A stretch of DNA of 64,000 nt from Kushneria aurantia DSM 21353. GTDB lineage: Bacteria > Pseudomonadota > Gammaproteobacteria > Pseudomonadales > Halomonadaceae. Shown here piece after piece: positions 28,120-38,029 of this stretch (the stretch's first letter is position 1; every line of letters begins with the position of its first letter). The stretch lies in the NCBI RefSeq assembly GCF_000382245.1, contig NZ_KB907863.1, positions 161,340 to 225,339 of the forward strand. The letters run 5' to 3'. The position numbers and the translations under genes were made by a program. The notes beneath the pieces were generated by a model. That model was not told where the DNA came from and made no database searches. It saw nothing but the letters and a program-made list of their open reading frames with translations.

Positions 28120-28164
28120 CCTTGAGAAACGATACCTTGAGAAACTAAACCTTGAGAAAGTCGC
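28120..28164 (-). repeat. Three tandem 15-bp units at the 3-prime end of the HypT-like gene
   Basis: On the minus strand the sequence reads TTTCTCAAGGTTTAG, TTTCTCAAGGTATCG, TTTCTCAAGGTGTAG (with the first unit inside the gene up to its stop). Each unit would encode FLKV plus stop or Ser. The array duplicates the last codons and the stop codon of the LysR-type gene. Confidence 0.85.
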
Positions 28165-29062
28165 TGGGCAGCTTCTGCAGCTGATGCCACAGCTTCTCGA
28201 CGCCGGGCTTGTGCACCAGGGCGCAGCGGTAGAGGCGAATATCCAGTGGAATATCCCGGCAGCCGTCGCCGGCGCGCACCAGCTCCCCGCGCTTGAGCTC
28301 TTCACGAATACAGAAATCGGGAATCCAGGCCACCCCCACCCCCTGCAGCGCCATACCCTTGAGCCCTTCTGCCATGGCAGTTTCATAGACGGTATGCAGA
28401 CGCAGTCGCAGCGGGTCGTTACGCAGCAGCACGCGCACGCTGCGGCCCAGAAAGGCACCGCCAGTATAGGCCAGATATGGCACACTGGCGTCATCTTCGA
28501 GGGAGTAACGCGGCCGGCCATCCGGGTTCGCAATACAGACCGGCAGCATGCTGACCTGGCCGATCGAGAACGAGGGGAAGCTCTCGCTGTCGAGTTGCAT
28601 GCTCGCCCAGGGGTCGTGATAGGCCAGCATCAGATCGCAGTTGCCGTCGCGCAGCACATGGATGGCATCCCCCACATTCATCGCCATCAGCCGGGTCGGC
28701 AGCTCACCCACGCCCTTCTGCAGTCGCGAAATCCAGCGCGGGAAGAAAGCCAGTGCCAGTGAATGCGCAGCCGCAATGTCAAGCGCCTCTCTGGCCATAT
28801 CAAGACCGCGCAGGTGGCCAATGCTCTCATCGAGCTGCTCGACCAGACTGCGCGCGGTGATCAGAAAGAGCTGCCCTTCGGCAGTGAGGCTTACCGGCGT
28901 GGTCGAACGGTCCACCAGGGTAACCCCAATGGCCAGCTCCAACGCCTTTATGCGCCGGCTGAAGGCGGGCTGCGTGACATGTCGTCGCCGCGCTGCCGCC
29001 GAGAAACTGCGGGTGGCGTTGAGTGCCACGAAGTCTTCCAGCCAGCGCGTCTCGAGATTCAA
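28145..29062 (-). CDS. LysR-family transcriptional regulator, HypT (YjiE)-like
   Basis: A 305-residue LysR protein. The N-terminal winged helix (about 5-65) reads NLETRWLEDFVALNATRSFS, AARRRHVTQPAFSRRIKALE, AIGVTLVDRSTTPVSLT; this is strikingly close to E. coli HypT (NIETKWLYDFLTLEKCRNFS, NVSQPAFSRRIRALEQAIGVEL). The effector domain also matches along its length (IAAAHSLALAFFP, ALQGVGVAWIPDF). HypT is a hypochlorite-responsive regulator activated by methionine oxidation in E. coli; whether this one senses the same is inferred. Its last codons are tandemly repeated after the stop. Neighbour of cls on the same strand, 39 bp away. Confidence 0.88.
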   Translation of the reverse strand: MNLETRWLEDFVALNATRSFSAAARRRHVTQPAFSRRIKALELAIGVTLVDRSTTPVSLTAEGQLFLITARSLVEQLDESIGHLRGLDMAREALDIAAAHSLALAFFPRWISRLQKGVGELPTRLMAMNVGDAIHVLRDGNCDLMLAYHDPWASMQLDSESFPSFSIGQVSMLPVCIANPDGRPRYSLEDDASVPYLAYTGGAFLGRSVRVLLRNDPLRLRLHTVYETAMAEGLKGMALQGVGVAWIPDFCIREELKRGELVRAGDGCRDIPLDIRLYRCALVHKPGVEKLWHQLQKLPSDFLKV

Positions 29063-29101
29063 TGCGATGCCCTCCCTGCCGGGCGCTGACGGCGTTGACA
29101 G

Positions 29102-30520
29102 CTACTGTACAGGCGATGCGAGATAGGCCGCACGCGCCGCCAGCTTGTGCCACAGCGGCCGCCGCTGAATTTCCTCCAGCGTGACCAGGCGGCAGTTGTC
29201 GAAATCCTCTTCCAGCATCGTCGCCACCTCGGCAGCGAACCCCCTGTCCGCCACCCAGGCGGTAACCTCGAAGTTGAGCCGGAAAGAGCGATTATCCAGA
29301 TTGACCGTGCCTACCGCGGCGCTGTGACTGTCGATCAGCATGGTTTTCTGATGCAGAAAACCGGGTTGATAACGGTATATTTTGATGCCGGCACGAATCA
29401 TCTCGCCCAGAAAGGAGAAGGCGGAGAGAAACACCAGCAGGTGATCGGGCCGCTCGGGGATCATCACCCGCACATCGACGCCGCGCAGCGCCGCCAGCTT
29501 GAGCGAGTCCTGCACGCCCTGATCCGGGACAAAATAGGGGCTGGTGATCCAGAAGCGCTCGCTGGCCTGATTGATAGCGTGCTGAATCATCAGGCTGGCA
29601 GTATCCAACGGGTCGGCAGGCCCCGAAGGCACCACAACAACATTCTGCCGCCCCCCGCGAGAGGGGATCGGCTGCCAGCTGAGCGTCAGGATCTCGCCCG
29701 CCGCCCAGTACCAGTCTTCCCAGAAGGACTCCTGCAGGCCCAGCACCGCCGGACCCTTCACCACCAGATGGGTATCGCGCCAGAAACCGTGACGGGCGCT
29801 CTCGCCGCGATATTCAACGCCCACATTGAGGCCGCCGACCCAGCCGCGGCGGCCGTCGGTCACCACAATCTTGCGATGATTGCGGAAGTTGACCTGGAAG
29901 CGATGGCGCCAGCCGCGCGAGGAGCCGAATTGATGCACATGGGCGCCGGCCTCGCGCAGACGCCTGAACCAGCGATCCGGCATGGCGTGGCAACCGATCT
30001 CGTCGTAGAGAAAATAGACCGCCACACCGCGCTGTAGACAGGCCAGCAGACGCTCCTGCAGCGCCGTGCCGAGGGCGTCGTCGCGAATGATAAAAAACTG
30101 GATCAGCACATAGTCCTGCGCCTGATCGAGGCCGTCGAACAGGCTGGCAAAGGTCGCATGGCCGTTGATCAACAGCTCGCAGCGGTTGTCGCGGGTCATC
30201 GGCAGCATTGCCAGCCGTTCGACCGCACGCAACTCGGCCCTGTCAGGATAGGCGAAGGTCGGTTCGACCTTGCTGCGAAATTGATCCAGCACCCGTCGCA
30301 GCGCGGTGTCGCGCTGCCCGCGGGCGTTGACGTAGCCGTAAAAACGCGGCCGGCCGAATATCCAGTAGGCCGGAATCGCCACATACGGGAAGGTGATCAG
30401 TGAAATGATCCAGGCGACGGCGCCCTGGGAGGTACGGCTCGACATCAGCGCCACGATACCGGACAGCATCCCCAGTAGATGCATGCAGACGATCAGCAGG
30501 CCGCCCAGCAGGGCTGTCAT
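29102..30520 (-). CDS. cls: Cardiolipin synthase A (phospholipase D family)
   Basis: A 472-residue membrane enzyme making cardiolipin from two phosphatidylglycerols. Two N-terminal hydrophobic helices (about 3-25 and 33-55) are followed by two HKD phospholipase D motifs: NHRKIVVTDGRRGWVGGLN and HQKTMLIDSHSAAVGTVNLD. GTANLD-type and WVADRGFAAE segments match ClsA. Length matches E. coli ClsA (486). It lies downstream of uvrB and nei on the same strand. Cardiolipin content rises in many bacteria at high salt, fitting the osmotic theme. Confidence 0.95.
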   Translation of the reverse strand: MTALLGGLLIVCMHLLGMLSGIVALMSSRTSQGAVAWIISLITFPYVAIPAYWIFGRPRFYGYVNARGQRDTALRRVLDQFRSKVEPTFAYPDRAELRAVERLAMLPMTRDNRCELLINGHATFASLFDGLDQAQDYVLIQFFIIRDDALGTALQERLLACLQRGVAVYFLYDEIGCHAMPDRWFRRLREAGAHVHQFGSSRGWRHRFQVNFRNHRKIVVTDGRRGWVGGLNVGVEYRGESARHGFWRDTHLVVKGPAVLGLQESFWEDWYWAAGEILTLSWQPIPSRGGRQNVVVVPSGPADPLDTASLMIQHAINQASERFWITSPYFVPDQGVQDSLKLAALRGVDVRVMIPERPDHLLVFLSAFSFLGEMIRAGIKIYRYQPGFLHQKTMLIDSHSAAVGTVNLDNRSFRLNFEVTAWVADRGFAAEVATMLEEDFDNCRLVTLEEIQRRPLWHKLAARAAYLASPVQ

Positions 30521-30589
30521 ATCAGGTCACCTTGGAAGTATTCGGAAAAATTGGCGCAAGGATACCCTGGGCGGCGCCCCGCGACCATG

Positions 30590-31417
30590 TCAGCCGGGAG
30601 GCGGCTGGCATTGCGGGCAGTAGTAGAGCCTTCTCGACGCCACGCTGTGTTTCTCGATCGGCGTGGCGCAGGCGTGGCAGGGTAGACCGGCGCGGTTGAA
30701 AACGGCATGCCGCCAGCGACGACGCGGTTCGCCGGCGGCGATCATCGGCTCGCGCCACTGGCGCGCGTTGGTCACGCCGGCGTGGCGCCAGGCGCGGTGG
30801 GTAATGTCGAGCATGGTGGCGGCCAGCCGGCGGCGCGCAGTGCCGCTCAGATCGCGCGGGCGCCAGCGGTCGTGCAGGCCGGCGAAGAACAGAATCTCCG
30901 AGCGCAGATAGTTGCCGATGCCGGCGTAGAGGTGTTGATCGAGCAGCAGCGAGCCAAGCCGACGACTGCGCCAGGCGCCGGCATCAAGACGCGCCTCGAT
31001 ATCATCGACGCTGACGTCATGGGTCAACAGATCCGGTCCCAGCTTCGCAAGGAAGGGGTGCTGATCCAGCTCATCGAGGCGCCACAGGGAGATATCCGAG
31101 GCGCTGAGCAGCCACGCCGAGTGGCTGGCGGTGGCGAGATGCAGACGTGGCGAACGTCGCCCCGCCGGCTGCCGACCGCGACGCATGATACGCCACACGC
31201 CGTAGAGCTGGTTGTGAGAGTAGATCACGTGGTCATCCTCGAAGCGCGTCAGCAGCGCCTTGCCCCAGCTGTCGACGCTGACCACCTTCTGCCCCTTGAG
31301 GCGCGCTTCAAAGGGCTTGAGGGTGTCGAAGGCAAACCACACCTCGTCGATTTCGCGCCCCACCAGCACCTTGCCGAGGCGATCGGCCACGCGCCTGATT
31401 TCCGGCCCTTCCGGCAC
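30590..31417 (-). CDS. nei: Endonuclease VIII, DNA glycosylase/AP lyase
   Basis: A 275-residue Fpg/Nei-family base-excision enzyme. The catalytic N-terminal Pro and Glu are present in MPEGPEIRRVADRLG (after Met removal), the helix-two-turn-helix is in LLLDQHLYAGIGNYLRSEIL, and a C-terminal zinc finger with four Cys (CHACATPIEKHS ... YYCPQC) ends the protein. The Nei subtype is supported by YGVWRIMRRG, the Leu-Tyr-Gly loop, and overall similarity to E. coli Nei (263). It would remove oxidised pyrimidines. Same strand as uvrB, 55 bp downstream of it, making a small DNA-repair cluster. Confidence 0.93.
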   Translation of the reverse strand: MPEGPEIRRVADRLGKVLVGREIDEVWFAFDTLKPFEARLKGQKVVSVDSWGKALLTRFEDDHVIYSHNQLYGVWRIMRRGRQPAGRRSPRLHLATASHSAWLLSASDISLWRLDELDQHPFLAKLGPDLLTHDVSVDDIEARLDAGAWRSRRLGSLLLDQHLYAGIGNYLRSEILFFAGLHDRWRPRDLSGTARRRLAATMLDITHRAWRHAGVTNARQWREPMIAAGEPRRRWRHAVFNRAGLPCHACATPIEKHSVASRRLYYCPQCQPPPG

Positions 31418-31472
31418 GTCCTGCTCTCCCTTCCCGGGCCACGGCTCTGCATGTGGCCAGCCGCCGCTGCGG

Positions 31473-33500
31473 CTATTTCAATTCAATCAAACGGGCGTTC
31501 AGCGCCTGCATCTGGTCGCGCAGCGAGGCGGCGTTCTCGAACTCGAGATTCTGCGCCGCCTTGTGCATCTGATCCTCGAGCTTTTTGATCTCACGATTGA
31601 TGTCATCGATATTCATGCGCGACAGCTCATCGGTGCTGTACTGCCCCTCCGACTCGGCCACCTTGCGCTCGCCCTTGCGGCCACGGCGGGTACCGGGCGC
31701 CTGCGCCGCTTCCATGATGTCGGCAACGTTCTTGGTAATGGTGCGTGGGGTGATACCGTGGCGCTCGTTGAATTCGATCTGCTTGCGGCGGCGGCGGTCG
31801 GTCTCGTCCATGGCACGCTGCATCGAACCGGTCACATTATCGCCGTAGAGAATCGCCTTGCCGTGGGCGTTACGGGCGGCACGGCCTATGGTCTGGATCA
31901 GCGAGCGCTCGGCGCGCAGGAAGCCCTCCTTGTCGGCATCGAGAATCGCCACCAGCGACACCTCGGGAATATCGAGGCCCTCGCGCAGCAGGTTGATGCC
32001 CACCAGCACGTCGAACTTGCCAAGGCGCAGGTCGCGAATGATCTCGACCCGCTCGACGGTATCGATATCGGAGTGCAGATAGCGCACGCTGACGTCATGC
32101 TCGTCGAGATACTCGGTCAGATCCTCCGCCATACGCTTGGTCAGGGTGGTGACCAGCACCCGCTCGCCCACCTCGACGCGCGCCCTGACCTCGGAGAGCA
32201 GGTCGTCTACCTGGGTGCTGGCCGGGCGCACCTCGATCTCGGGGTCGACCAGTCCGGTAGGGCGCACCACCTGCTCGACCACCTGGCCGGCGTGCTCCTG
32301 CTCGTAGGGGCCGGGAGTCGCCGAGACGAACACCGTCTGCGGCAGGATCTTCTCCCACTCCTCGAACTTCATCGGTCGGTTATCCAGCGCCGACGGCAGG
32401 CGGAAGCCGTACTCCACCAGCGTCTCCTTGCGGGAACGGTCGCCGCGGTACATGCCACCCACCTGGGGCACGCTGACGTGGGACTCGTCGATGAACACCA
32501 GCGCATCGTCGGGCAGATAGTCGAAGAAGGTGGGCGGCGCCTGGCCGGGCTCGCGGCCGGACAGATAGCGAGAGTAGTTCTCGATGCCGTTGCAGTAGCC
32601 CAGCTCCAGCATCATTTCGATATCATAGAGGGTACGCTGCTCGAGCCGCTGTGCCTCTACCAGCCGATCGTGATCGCGCAGCCACTTGAGCCGCTCGGTC
32701 AACTCCTCCTTGATCGACTCGATAGCGTTGAGGATGGTGTCGCGCGGCGTCACGTAGTGGGTCTTGGGGTAGATGGTCATGCGCGGCACTCTGCCGCGAA
32801 CTTCGCCGGTCAGCGGGTCGAACAGACTGATGGTATCGATCTCGTCGTCGAACAGCTCGACACGCACCGCCTCCTCCTCGGAGTCGGCGGGGAAGATATC
32901 GATCACATCGCCGCGCACCCGATAGGTGCCGCGGCGAAAGTCCATGTCGTTGCGGGTGTACTGCAGCTCCGCCAGGCGGCGCAGAAAATCGCGCTGGTTG
33001 ATCAGCTCGCCGCGGTTGAAGTGCAGCCGCATCTTCAGATACTGATCCGGGTCGCCGAGACCGTAGATCGCCGAGACCGACACCACGATCAGCGCATCGC
33101 GGCGCTCCAGCAGTGCCTTGGTGGCGGACAGGCGCATCTGCTCGATGTGGTCATTGACCGAGGCGTCCTTCTCGATAAAGGTGTCCGACGACGGCACATA
33201 GGCTTCGGGCTGGTAGTAGTCGTAGTAGGAGACGAAATACTCCACCGCGTTGTCGGGGAAGAACGCCTTGAATTCGCCGTAGAGCTGCGCTGCCAGCGTC
33301 TTGTTGGGCGCCATGACGATGGTCGGCCGCTGCAGCCGTTCCACCACATTGGCCATGGTGAAGGTCTTGCCCGAGCCGGTGACGCCCAGCAGGGTCTGAT
33401 GGGCCAGCCCGGCGTCGAGGCCACGCATCAGGCCATCGATAGCGGCCGGCTGGTCGCCGGCCGGTTTGTACTCGGAGGCGATGCGAAACTCGCGAGCCAT
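31473..33500 (-). CDS. uvrB: Excinuclease ABC subunit B
   Basis: A 675-residue DNA damage-recognition helicase-like subunit of UvrABC. Walker [19 protein letters not shown]; the beta-hairpin that clamps [23 protein letters not shown]; domain 2 for UvrA binding; helicase motifs [39 protein letters not shown] and [12 protein letters not shown]; and a C-terminal UVR domain ([21 protein letters not shown]) for UvrC. I chose the second Met (MAREFRIAS), which has GGAG six bases upstream; the first is two codons earlier. Confidence 0.97.
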   Translation of the reverse strand: MAREFRIASEYKPAGDQPAAIDGLMRGLDAGLAHQTLLGVTGSGKTFTMANVVERLQRPTIVMAPNKTLAAQLYGEFKAFFPDNAVEYFVSYYDYYQPEAYVPSSDTFIEKDASVNDHIEQMRLSATKALLERRDALIVVSVSAIYGLGDPDQYLKMRLHFNRGELINQRDFLRRLAELQYTRNDMDFRRGTYRVRGDVIDIFPADSEEEAVRVELFDDEIDTISLFDPLTGEVRGRVPRMTIYPKTHYVTPRDTILNAIESIKEELTERLKWLRDHDRLVEAQRLEQRTLYDIEMMLELGYCNGIENYSRYLSGREPGQAPPTFFDYLPDDALVFIDESHVSVPQVGGMYRGDRSRKETLVEYGFRLPSALDNRPMKFEEWEKILPQTVFVSATPGPYEQEHAGQVVEQVVRPTGLVDPEIEVRPASTQVDDLLSEVRARVEVGERVLVTTLTKRMAEDLTEYLDEHDVSVRYLHSDIDTVERVEIIRDLRLGKFDVLVGINLLREGLDIPEVSLVAILDADKEGFLRAERSLIQTIGRAARNAHGKAILYGDNVTGSMQRAMDETDRRRRKQIEFNERHGITPRTITKNVADIMEAAQAPGTRRGRKGERKVAESEGQYSTDELSRMNIDDINREIKKLEDQMHKAAQNLEFENAASLRDQMQALNARLIELK

Positions 33501-33683
33501 GCACACTCCGTCAAAGTGATCAGTTCAGGAAGGGTCGCCGGAGGCGGCACGTATCGCGCCGCCGATGATCGCCACATGACTGCCGATACCGGCCTGCCAA
33601 TAGAGGGAATGTAGCGGATATGCGTGCGCCACGCCGCTTTTGCAAGGCGCAGCACCCGACCGTCGTCAGGTGCGAGCTCTTCG

Positions 33684-33875
33684 TCAGCGCCGCACGCCAA
33701 ACCCCTGCTGCTCGATAACGGCCATCACGCTGCGCTCGCTGGCTCGGCCCTCGACCTCCAGCCACTCACGCGCCACCTGTACCGTCTCCACGCCTTCGAG
33801 CTCCATCAGTGCCGTCGTCAGACGGTTGACGTCATCGTTATTCTGCAACCCGGTCAGGGTAAAGGTCAGCGCCAT
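33684..33875 (-). CDS. Small HMA-fold protein lacking the metal-binding cysteines
   Basis: A 63-residue protein with the beta-alpha-beta-beta-alpha-beta pattern of heavy-metal-associated domains (MALTFTLTGLQNNDDVNRLT, TALMELEGVETVQVAREWLE, VMAVIEQQGFGVRR). The loop that in copper chaperones reads GMTCxxC is GLQNNDD, with no cysteine anywhere, so it cannot bind metal in the usual way. Start MALTF follows GGAAAG closely; a 20-codon upstream extension is possible but lacks fold similarity. It lies between uvrB and the divergent ygfZ. Role unknown. Confidence 0.75.
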   Translation of the reverse strand: MALTFTLTGLQNNDDVNRLTTALMELEGVETVQVAREWLEVEGRASERSVMAVIEQQGFGVRR

Positions 33876-34063
33876 CTTTCCACATCTCCATCCGTCGTGA
33901 TTCGATTGCGACAGGCGAACCGGAGCGGCTTGCAATCATTGCGACGCACCCCGATGTGCCTGTCCAGCAACCGCGCACAGAAAAGCCCCCAGACTGCGCT
34001 ATCCTTTCTGTTTGCGCAATTTTCATCGGCGGCGATTTCCAAAGACCGTTCTGCGGAGCCATC

Positions 34064-35122
34064 ATGACCTCATCGACATCCAACGCCTGGCAGCAACTCC
34101 TCGAGCAGCAGGGCTTTAACCGTGACGCTCATGGCGAACTGCAGCGCGGCCAGCCACAGGACTCGGCAGCGCTGCAGGCCTCGGCGGCGCTGATGCCGCT
34201 GGAACAGCTCTGCGTGCTGGAAATTCACGGCCCCGACGGCGAAAAATTTCTGCAGGGCCAGACCAGCGCTTCGACCGCACACGCCACCGAACACGTCGGT
34301 CCGCCCACGGTATTCTGCACGCCCAAGGGGCGCACCATTGCCAACGCGCAGCTGATTCACCCCGGCGAAGAGCGCTGGTGGCTGCTGCTGGCGCGCAGCG
34401 TCGCCGAGCCGCTGCGTCAGCATCTGGGCAAATACATTCCCTTTTACAAGGCGGAGATAGCGCTGCGTGATGACCTGGCGCTGTTTGGCGTTGCCGGCGC
34501 CGAGGGCGGCACGCTGCTGGAGAGCGACGGGTTGCCGCTGCCCCGACAACAATGGGGCGTACGGCTGGCAGGCGACAGCGTGATCACCCGACACCCTCAC
34601 CAGCAACCGCGTTTCCTGCTGGCAGCCCCCGTGGAGAGCGCCGGCACACGCTATGCGCGTCTTGCCGAAGGCGCGCTGCAGACCAGCGAAGCGCTATGGA
34701 CGCGGCTCGATATTCAGGCCGGCCTGTTGTGGCTGGATGGCGACCAGACGGAGGCCTGGCTGCCGCAGATGTTCAATTGGGAAGCATTGGCCGGTATCAG
34801 CTTCAAAAAGGGTTGCTACACCGGTCAGGAGGTGGTGGCACGCGCCCATTATCGCGGCCAGGTGAAAAAGCGCCTGATGCACCTGAGTGTTGCCCTCGAG
34901 ACCGCCCCGGCGGCCGGCACCGCCGTTATCGACGCCGAGCGCGGCAAATCGGTGGGAGAAGTGATGCGCGCTGCAGCGCCGGAGGACGGCCGGGTCGAAC
35001 TGCTGGCGATCCTCACGATCAAGGACGAGATGCCGTCGCTGACCATCGACGATCAGCCGGCGCATCTGTCACCGCTGCCCTATGCGCTGGCGCGGCTGGA
35101 CCCGGAAACACTGGAGGGTTAG
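34064..35122 (+). CDS. ygfZ: tRNA-modifying protein YgfZ (folate-binding, iron-sulfur cluster maintenance)
   Basis: A 352-residue protein of the GcvT-like folate-binding family that helps iron-sulfur enzymes such as MiaB. The diagnostic KGCYTGQEVVARAHYRG motif with its single conserved Cys is present, together with FLQGQTSASTAHA, FCTPKGRTIANAQL and ISFKKGC. The start MTSSTSNAWQQLL has GGAG upstream; a 36-codon extension is not supported. Single gene, convergent with the tatD-like gene 12 bp away and divergent from the HMA-like gene. Confidence 0.92.
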   Translation: MTSSTSNAWQQLLEQQGFNRDAHGELQRGQPQDSAALQASAALMPLEQLCVLEIHGPDGEKFLQGQTSASTAHATEHVGPPTVFCTPKGRTIANAQLIHPGEERWWLLLARSVAEPLRQHLGKYIPFYKAEIALRDDLALFGVAGAEGGTLLESDGLPLPRQQWGVRLAGDSVITRHPHQQPRFLLAAPVESAGTRYARLAEGALQTSEALWTRLDIQAGLLWLDGDQTEAWLPQMFNWEALAGISFKKGCYTGQEVVARAHYRGQVKKRLMHLSVALETAPAAGTAVIDAERGKSVGEVMRAAAPEDGRVELLAILTIKDEMPSLTIDDQPAHLSPLPYALARLDPETLEG

Positions 35123-35134
35123 GCGGGCTCGATA

Positions 35135-35887
35135 TCAGCGCCTTAAAAGCCTCTCCAGCGTCGCTCCGGTCTGTGCCGCCAGGGTCTCGGCGCTGATCCC
35201 GCGCAGACGTGCCACCTCGGCGGCCACCAGTGTCACATTGGCCGGTTCGTTGCGCTCACCGGCGGCGCCCTGCGGGGTCATGTCGGGAGCGTCGGTTTCC
35301 AGCACGAAGCTGCCCTCGGGCAGCGCGGCCACCGTACGTTTAAGCTTGTGCGCCCGGTCGTGAGTGACCGCACCGCCAATACCCAGCGTAAAGCCCAGCC
35401 CGATCAGCCGTTCGGCCTGCTGCAGGCTGCCGGTGAAGGCGTGAATCAACCCGCCGGCGGGCAGTGCCAGCTGGCCCAGGCGCTTGCCCACTTCGTCTTC
35501 ATACTTCACGCAGTGGATCACTACCGGCAGCGCGAGCCTTTTGGCCAGTTTCAGCTGGGCGTCAAACAGCCGCCACTGGCGCTCGGGGCTGTCGATCCGC
35601 GCATCGACGCCGCACTCCCCCAGCGCCACCACCTCATGAGACGCCAGTGCCTGCGCCAGCTGCTCGATGTCATCGTCGCCATGATCATCGAGAAACCAGG
35701 GGTGCAATCCGAAGCAGATATCGACCTCACCCGGCCGGCTCAGCGCCGTCAGCGCCCCGATCTCGTCAAGGCGGGTGCCGGCCACCACCAGTCGGCTGAC
35801 GCCCTGCTGGCGGGCACGGCGTATCACCGCCGGGCGATCGGCATCGAAGGCGCTGAACTGTAAATGGCAGTGGGCATCGGCCAGCAT
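35135..35887 (-). CDS. TatD-family metal-dependent hydrolase
   Basis: A 250-residue TIM-barrel hydrolase of the TatD DNase family. Metal ligands are visible: MLADAHCHLQFSAFD (HxH), VALGECGVDAR (Glu), LPVVIHCVKYE (His), GLIHAFTGS (His) and LETDAPDMTPQG (Asp). TatD-type enzymes are 3-prime to 5-prime exonucleases or deoxyribonucleases; this paralogue resembles E. coli YjjV. The start MLADAHCH has GGAG upstream, and a 28-codon upstream extension is rejected. Third gene after prfC and mscL; 16 bp after mscL. Confidence 0.9.
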   Translation of the reverse strand: MLADAHCHLQFSAFDADRPAVIRRARQQGVSRLVVAGTRLDEIGALTALSRPGEVDICFGLHPWFLDDHGDDDIEQLAQALASHEVVALGECGVDARIDSPERQWRLFDAQLKLAKRLALPVVIHCVKYEDEVGKRLGQLALPAGGLIHAFTGSLQQAERLIGLGFTLGIGGAVTHDRAHKLKRTVAALPEGSFVLETDAPDMTPQGAAGERNEPANVTLVAAEVARLRGISAETLAAQTGATLERLLRR

Positions 35888-35903
35888 GGCGATCTCCAGC
35901 AGC

Positions 35904-36395
35904 TCAGGCGGCCGGCTCGGCGCTCTCCAGCCTTGAGGTGCACTGCGGGCAGCGCGTGGCCTCAATCGCAATCGCGCTACAGCAGAAAGGGCAGGCTTTG
36001 GTGGTGGGCGCCGCCGGCTCTTCGTGCTCGAGACGGTGACCGAAATCGCGCAGGCGCTGAATGTTACGCATCAGAATGAAGCAGACAACCGCCACGATCA
36101 GAAAGGAGATCATCGCGTTGAGAAAAATCCCGTAGTTGACGGTCACCGCGCCGGCCGCCTGGGCCTCGGCCAGCGTGGCGTAGGGGCCGGCGGCGTTGGC
36201 CCCCGGCTTGAGCACCACGAAGAGGTTGGTAAAGTTGAGCCCGCCGGTTACCAGCCCCAGTATGGGCGTGAAGATATCCCGCACCAGGCTATTGACGATG
36301 GCGGTGAAGGCGGTACCGATGATAATACCCACCGCCAGCTCCACCACGTTGCCCTTGACCGCGAAATTGCGAAAATCGCTCAGGAATCCGGGCAT
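35904..36395 (-). CDS. mscL: Large-conductance mechanosensitive channel MscL with C-terminal zinc ribbon
   Basis: A 163-residue channel that opens under hypo-osmotic shock. The N-terminal amphipathic helix and first transmembrane helix are standard (FRNFAVKGNVVELAVGIIIG, TAFTAIVNSLVRDIFTPI), and the second helix is FLNAMISFLIVAVVCFILM. After about residue 125 the protein adds a treble-clef type zinc ribbon with two CxxC pairs (CPFCCSAIAIEATRCPQC), absent from E. coli MscL (136 residues) but seen in some other MscL proteins. It lies downstream of prfC on the same strand with a 47-bp gap. Confidence 0.93.
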   Translation of the reverse strand: MPGFLSDFRNFAVKGNVVELAVGIIIGTAFTAIVNSLVRDIFTPILGLVTGGLNFTNLFVVLKPGANAAGPYATLAEAQAAGAVTVNYGIFLNAMISFLIVAVVCFILMRNIQRLRDFGHRLEHEEPAAPTTKACPFCCSAIAIEATRCPQCTSRLESAEPAA

Positions 36396-36442
36396 TCCCT
36401 GTTCCTCTTCCGAATATGGATCGAATGGCGCAACCCGCGCCG

Positions 36443-38029
36443 TCAGTGTTCACGCGTAGCATCAAAGGAGAGATCCGGCCAGCGCTCTTCGGTCAGCTGC
36501 AGGTTGACCCGGGTCGGCGCCAGGTAGGTGAGAAAACCGCCGCCGTCGATCGCCAGGTGGGTGCTGACCTTGTTGCGCAGCTCCTCGAGCTTGCGCTCGT
36601 CGCCGTGAATCCAGCGCGCCGTCTGGACGTTGACCGGCTCGTAGATGCACTCCACCTTGTACTCGTTAAGCAGCCGGTGCGCCACCACGTCGAACTGCAG
36701 CATCCCCACCGCGCCGACGATCAGGTCATTGTTGTCCAGCGGCATGAACACCTGGGTGGCGCCCTCTTCGGAGAGCTGCTGCAGGCCCTTCTGCAACTGC
36801 TTGGTCTTGAGCGGGTCCTTGAGCCGCACGCGGCGGAACAGCTCCGGTGCGAAGTGTGGAATGCCGGTAAAGCGCATCCGCTCACCGCTGGAGAAGGAGT
36901 CGCCGATCTGAATGGTGCCGTGGTTGTGCAAACCAATGATGTCACCCGGCCAGGCCTCCTCGACCTGAGCGCGATCCGCCGCCATGAAGGTCAACGCATC
37001 GGCGATCTTGACGTCCTTTTTGATCCGTACATGGTGCATTTTCATATTGCGCTCGTACTTGCCGGAGCAGACGCGCAGAAAGGCAATACGGTCGCGGTGT
37101 TTGGGATCCATGTTGGCCTGGATTTTGAACACGAAGCCGGTAAAGCTGCCGTCCTCGGCGACCACCTCACGGGCATCGGTCTCCCTGGGGCGCGGTGAAG
37201 GGGCATATTCGACGAAGCCGTCGAGCATTTCACGCACGCCGAAGTTGCCCATGGCGGTGCCGAAATAGACCGGCGTCAGCGCGCCGCGGCGGTAGGCGTC
37301 GAGATCGAATTCGTGCGAAGCGCCGCGCACCAGCTCGATCTCCTCGCGCAGCTCGGCGGCCTGGCTGGCGCCCAGCGCCTCGTCGACCTCGGCACTGTCG
37401 AGGCCATCGATAAAGACATCCTCGCTGATGCGGTTGCCCTGTCCCTGGGTGTAGAGATGCACGCGATCGTTGAGCAGGTGGTAGACGCCGCGAAAATGGC
37501 GCCCCATACCGATCGGCCAGGTAATCGGCGCGCAGGCGATATTGAGCACCGTTTCGATCTCGTCCATTACCTCGACCGGATCGCGGGTATCGCGGTCCAT
37601 CTTGTTGATGAAGGTGAGAATCGGCGTGGTGCGCAGACGACACACCTCCATCAACTTGATGGTGCGGTCCTCGACGCCCTTCGAGCCATCGACCACCATC
37701 AGCGCCGAATCCACCGCCGTCAGGGTGCGGTAGGTATCCTCGGAGAAATCCTCGTGGCCCGGGGTATCGAGCAGATTGACGATGCGCCCCTTGTAGGGGA
37801 ACTGCATCACCGAGGTGGTTACCGAGATGCCGCGCTCCTGCTCCATTTTCATCCAGTCGGAGGTGGTATTGCGGTCCTGGCGCTTGCTCTTGACCGCGCC
37901 CGCCACCTGGATGGCGTTGCCGAACAGCAAGAGCTTTTCGGTAATGGTGGTCTTGCCGGCGTCCGGGTGGCTGATGATGGCAAAGGTACGGCGAAGCGAG
38001 GCTTCGTGGGCGATTTGAGTGTCTGACAT
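36443..38029 (-). CDS. prfC: Peptide chain release factor 3
   Basis: A 528-residue translational GTPase that recycles RF1/RF2. G-domain motifs are complete: P-loop [19 protein letters not shown], switch [43 protein letters not shown]. Downstream domains match RF3 ([40 protein letters not shown]). Length equals E. coli RF3 (529). It heads a prfC-mscL-tatD run on the minus strand. Confidence 0.97.
   Translation of the reverse strand: MSDTQIAHEASLRRTFAIISHPDAGKTTITEKLLLFGNAIQVAGAVKSKRQDRNTTSDWMKMEQERGISVTTSVMQFPYKGRIVNLLDTPGHEDFSEDTYRTLTAVDSALMVVDGSKGVEDRTIKLMEVCRLRTTPILTFINKMDRDTRDPVEVMDEIETVLNIACAPITWPIGMGRHFRGVYHLLNDRVHLYTQGQGNRISEDVFIDGLDSAEVDEALGASQAAELREEIELVRGASHEFDLDAYRRGALTPVYFGTAMGNFGVREMLDGFVEYAPSPRPRETDAREVVAEDGSFTGFVFKIQANMDPKHRDRIAFLRVCSGKYERNMKMHHVRIKKDVKIADALTFMAADRAQVEEAWPGDIIGLHNHGTIQIGDSFSSGERMRFTGIPHFAPELFRRVRLKDPLKTKQLQKGLQQLSEEGATQVFMPLDNNDLIVGAVGMLQFDVVAHRLLNEYKVECIYEPVNVQTARWIHGDERKLEELRNKVSTHLAIDGGGFLTYLAPTRVNLQLTEERWPDLSFDATREH

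Noticed and set aside
31260-33614. Open frame of about 780 codons on the plus strand opposite uvrB
   Set aside because: Fully antisense to uvrB, with no recognisable domain or ribosome-binding site.
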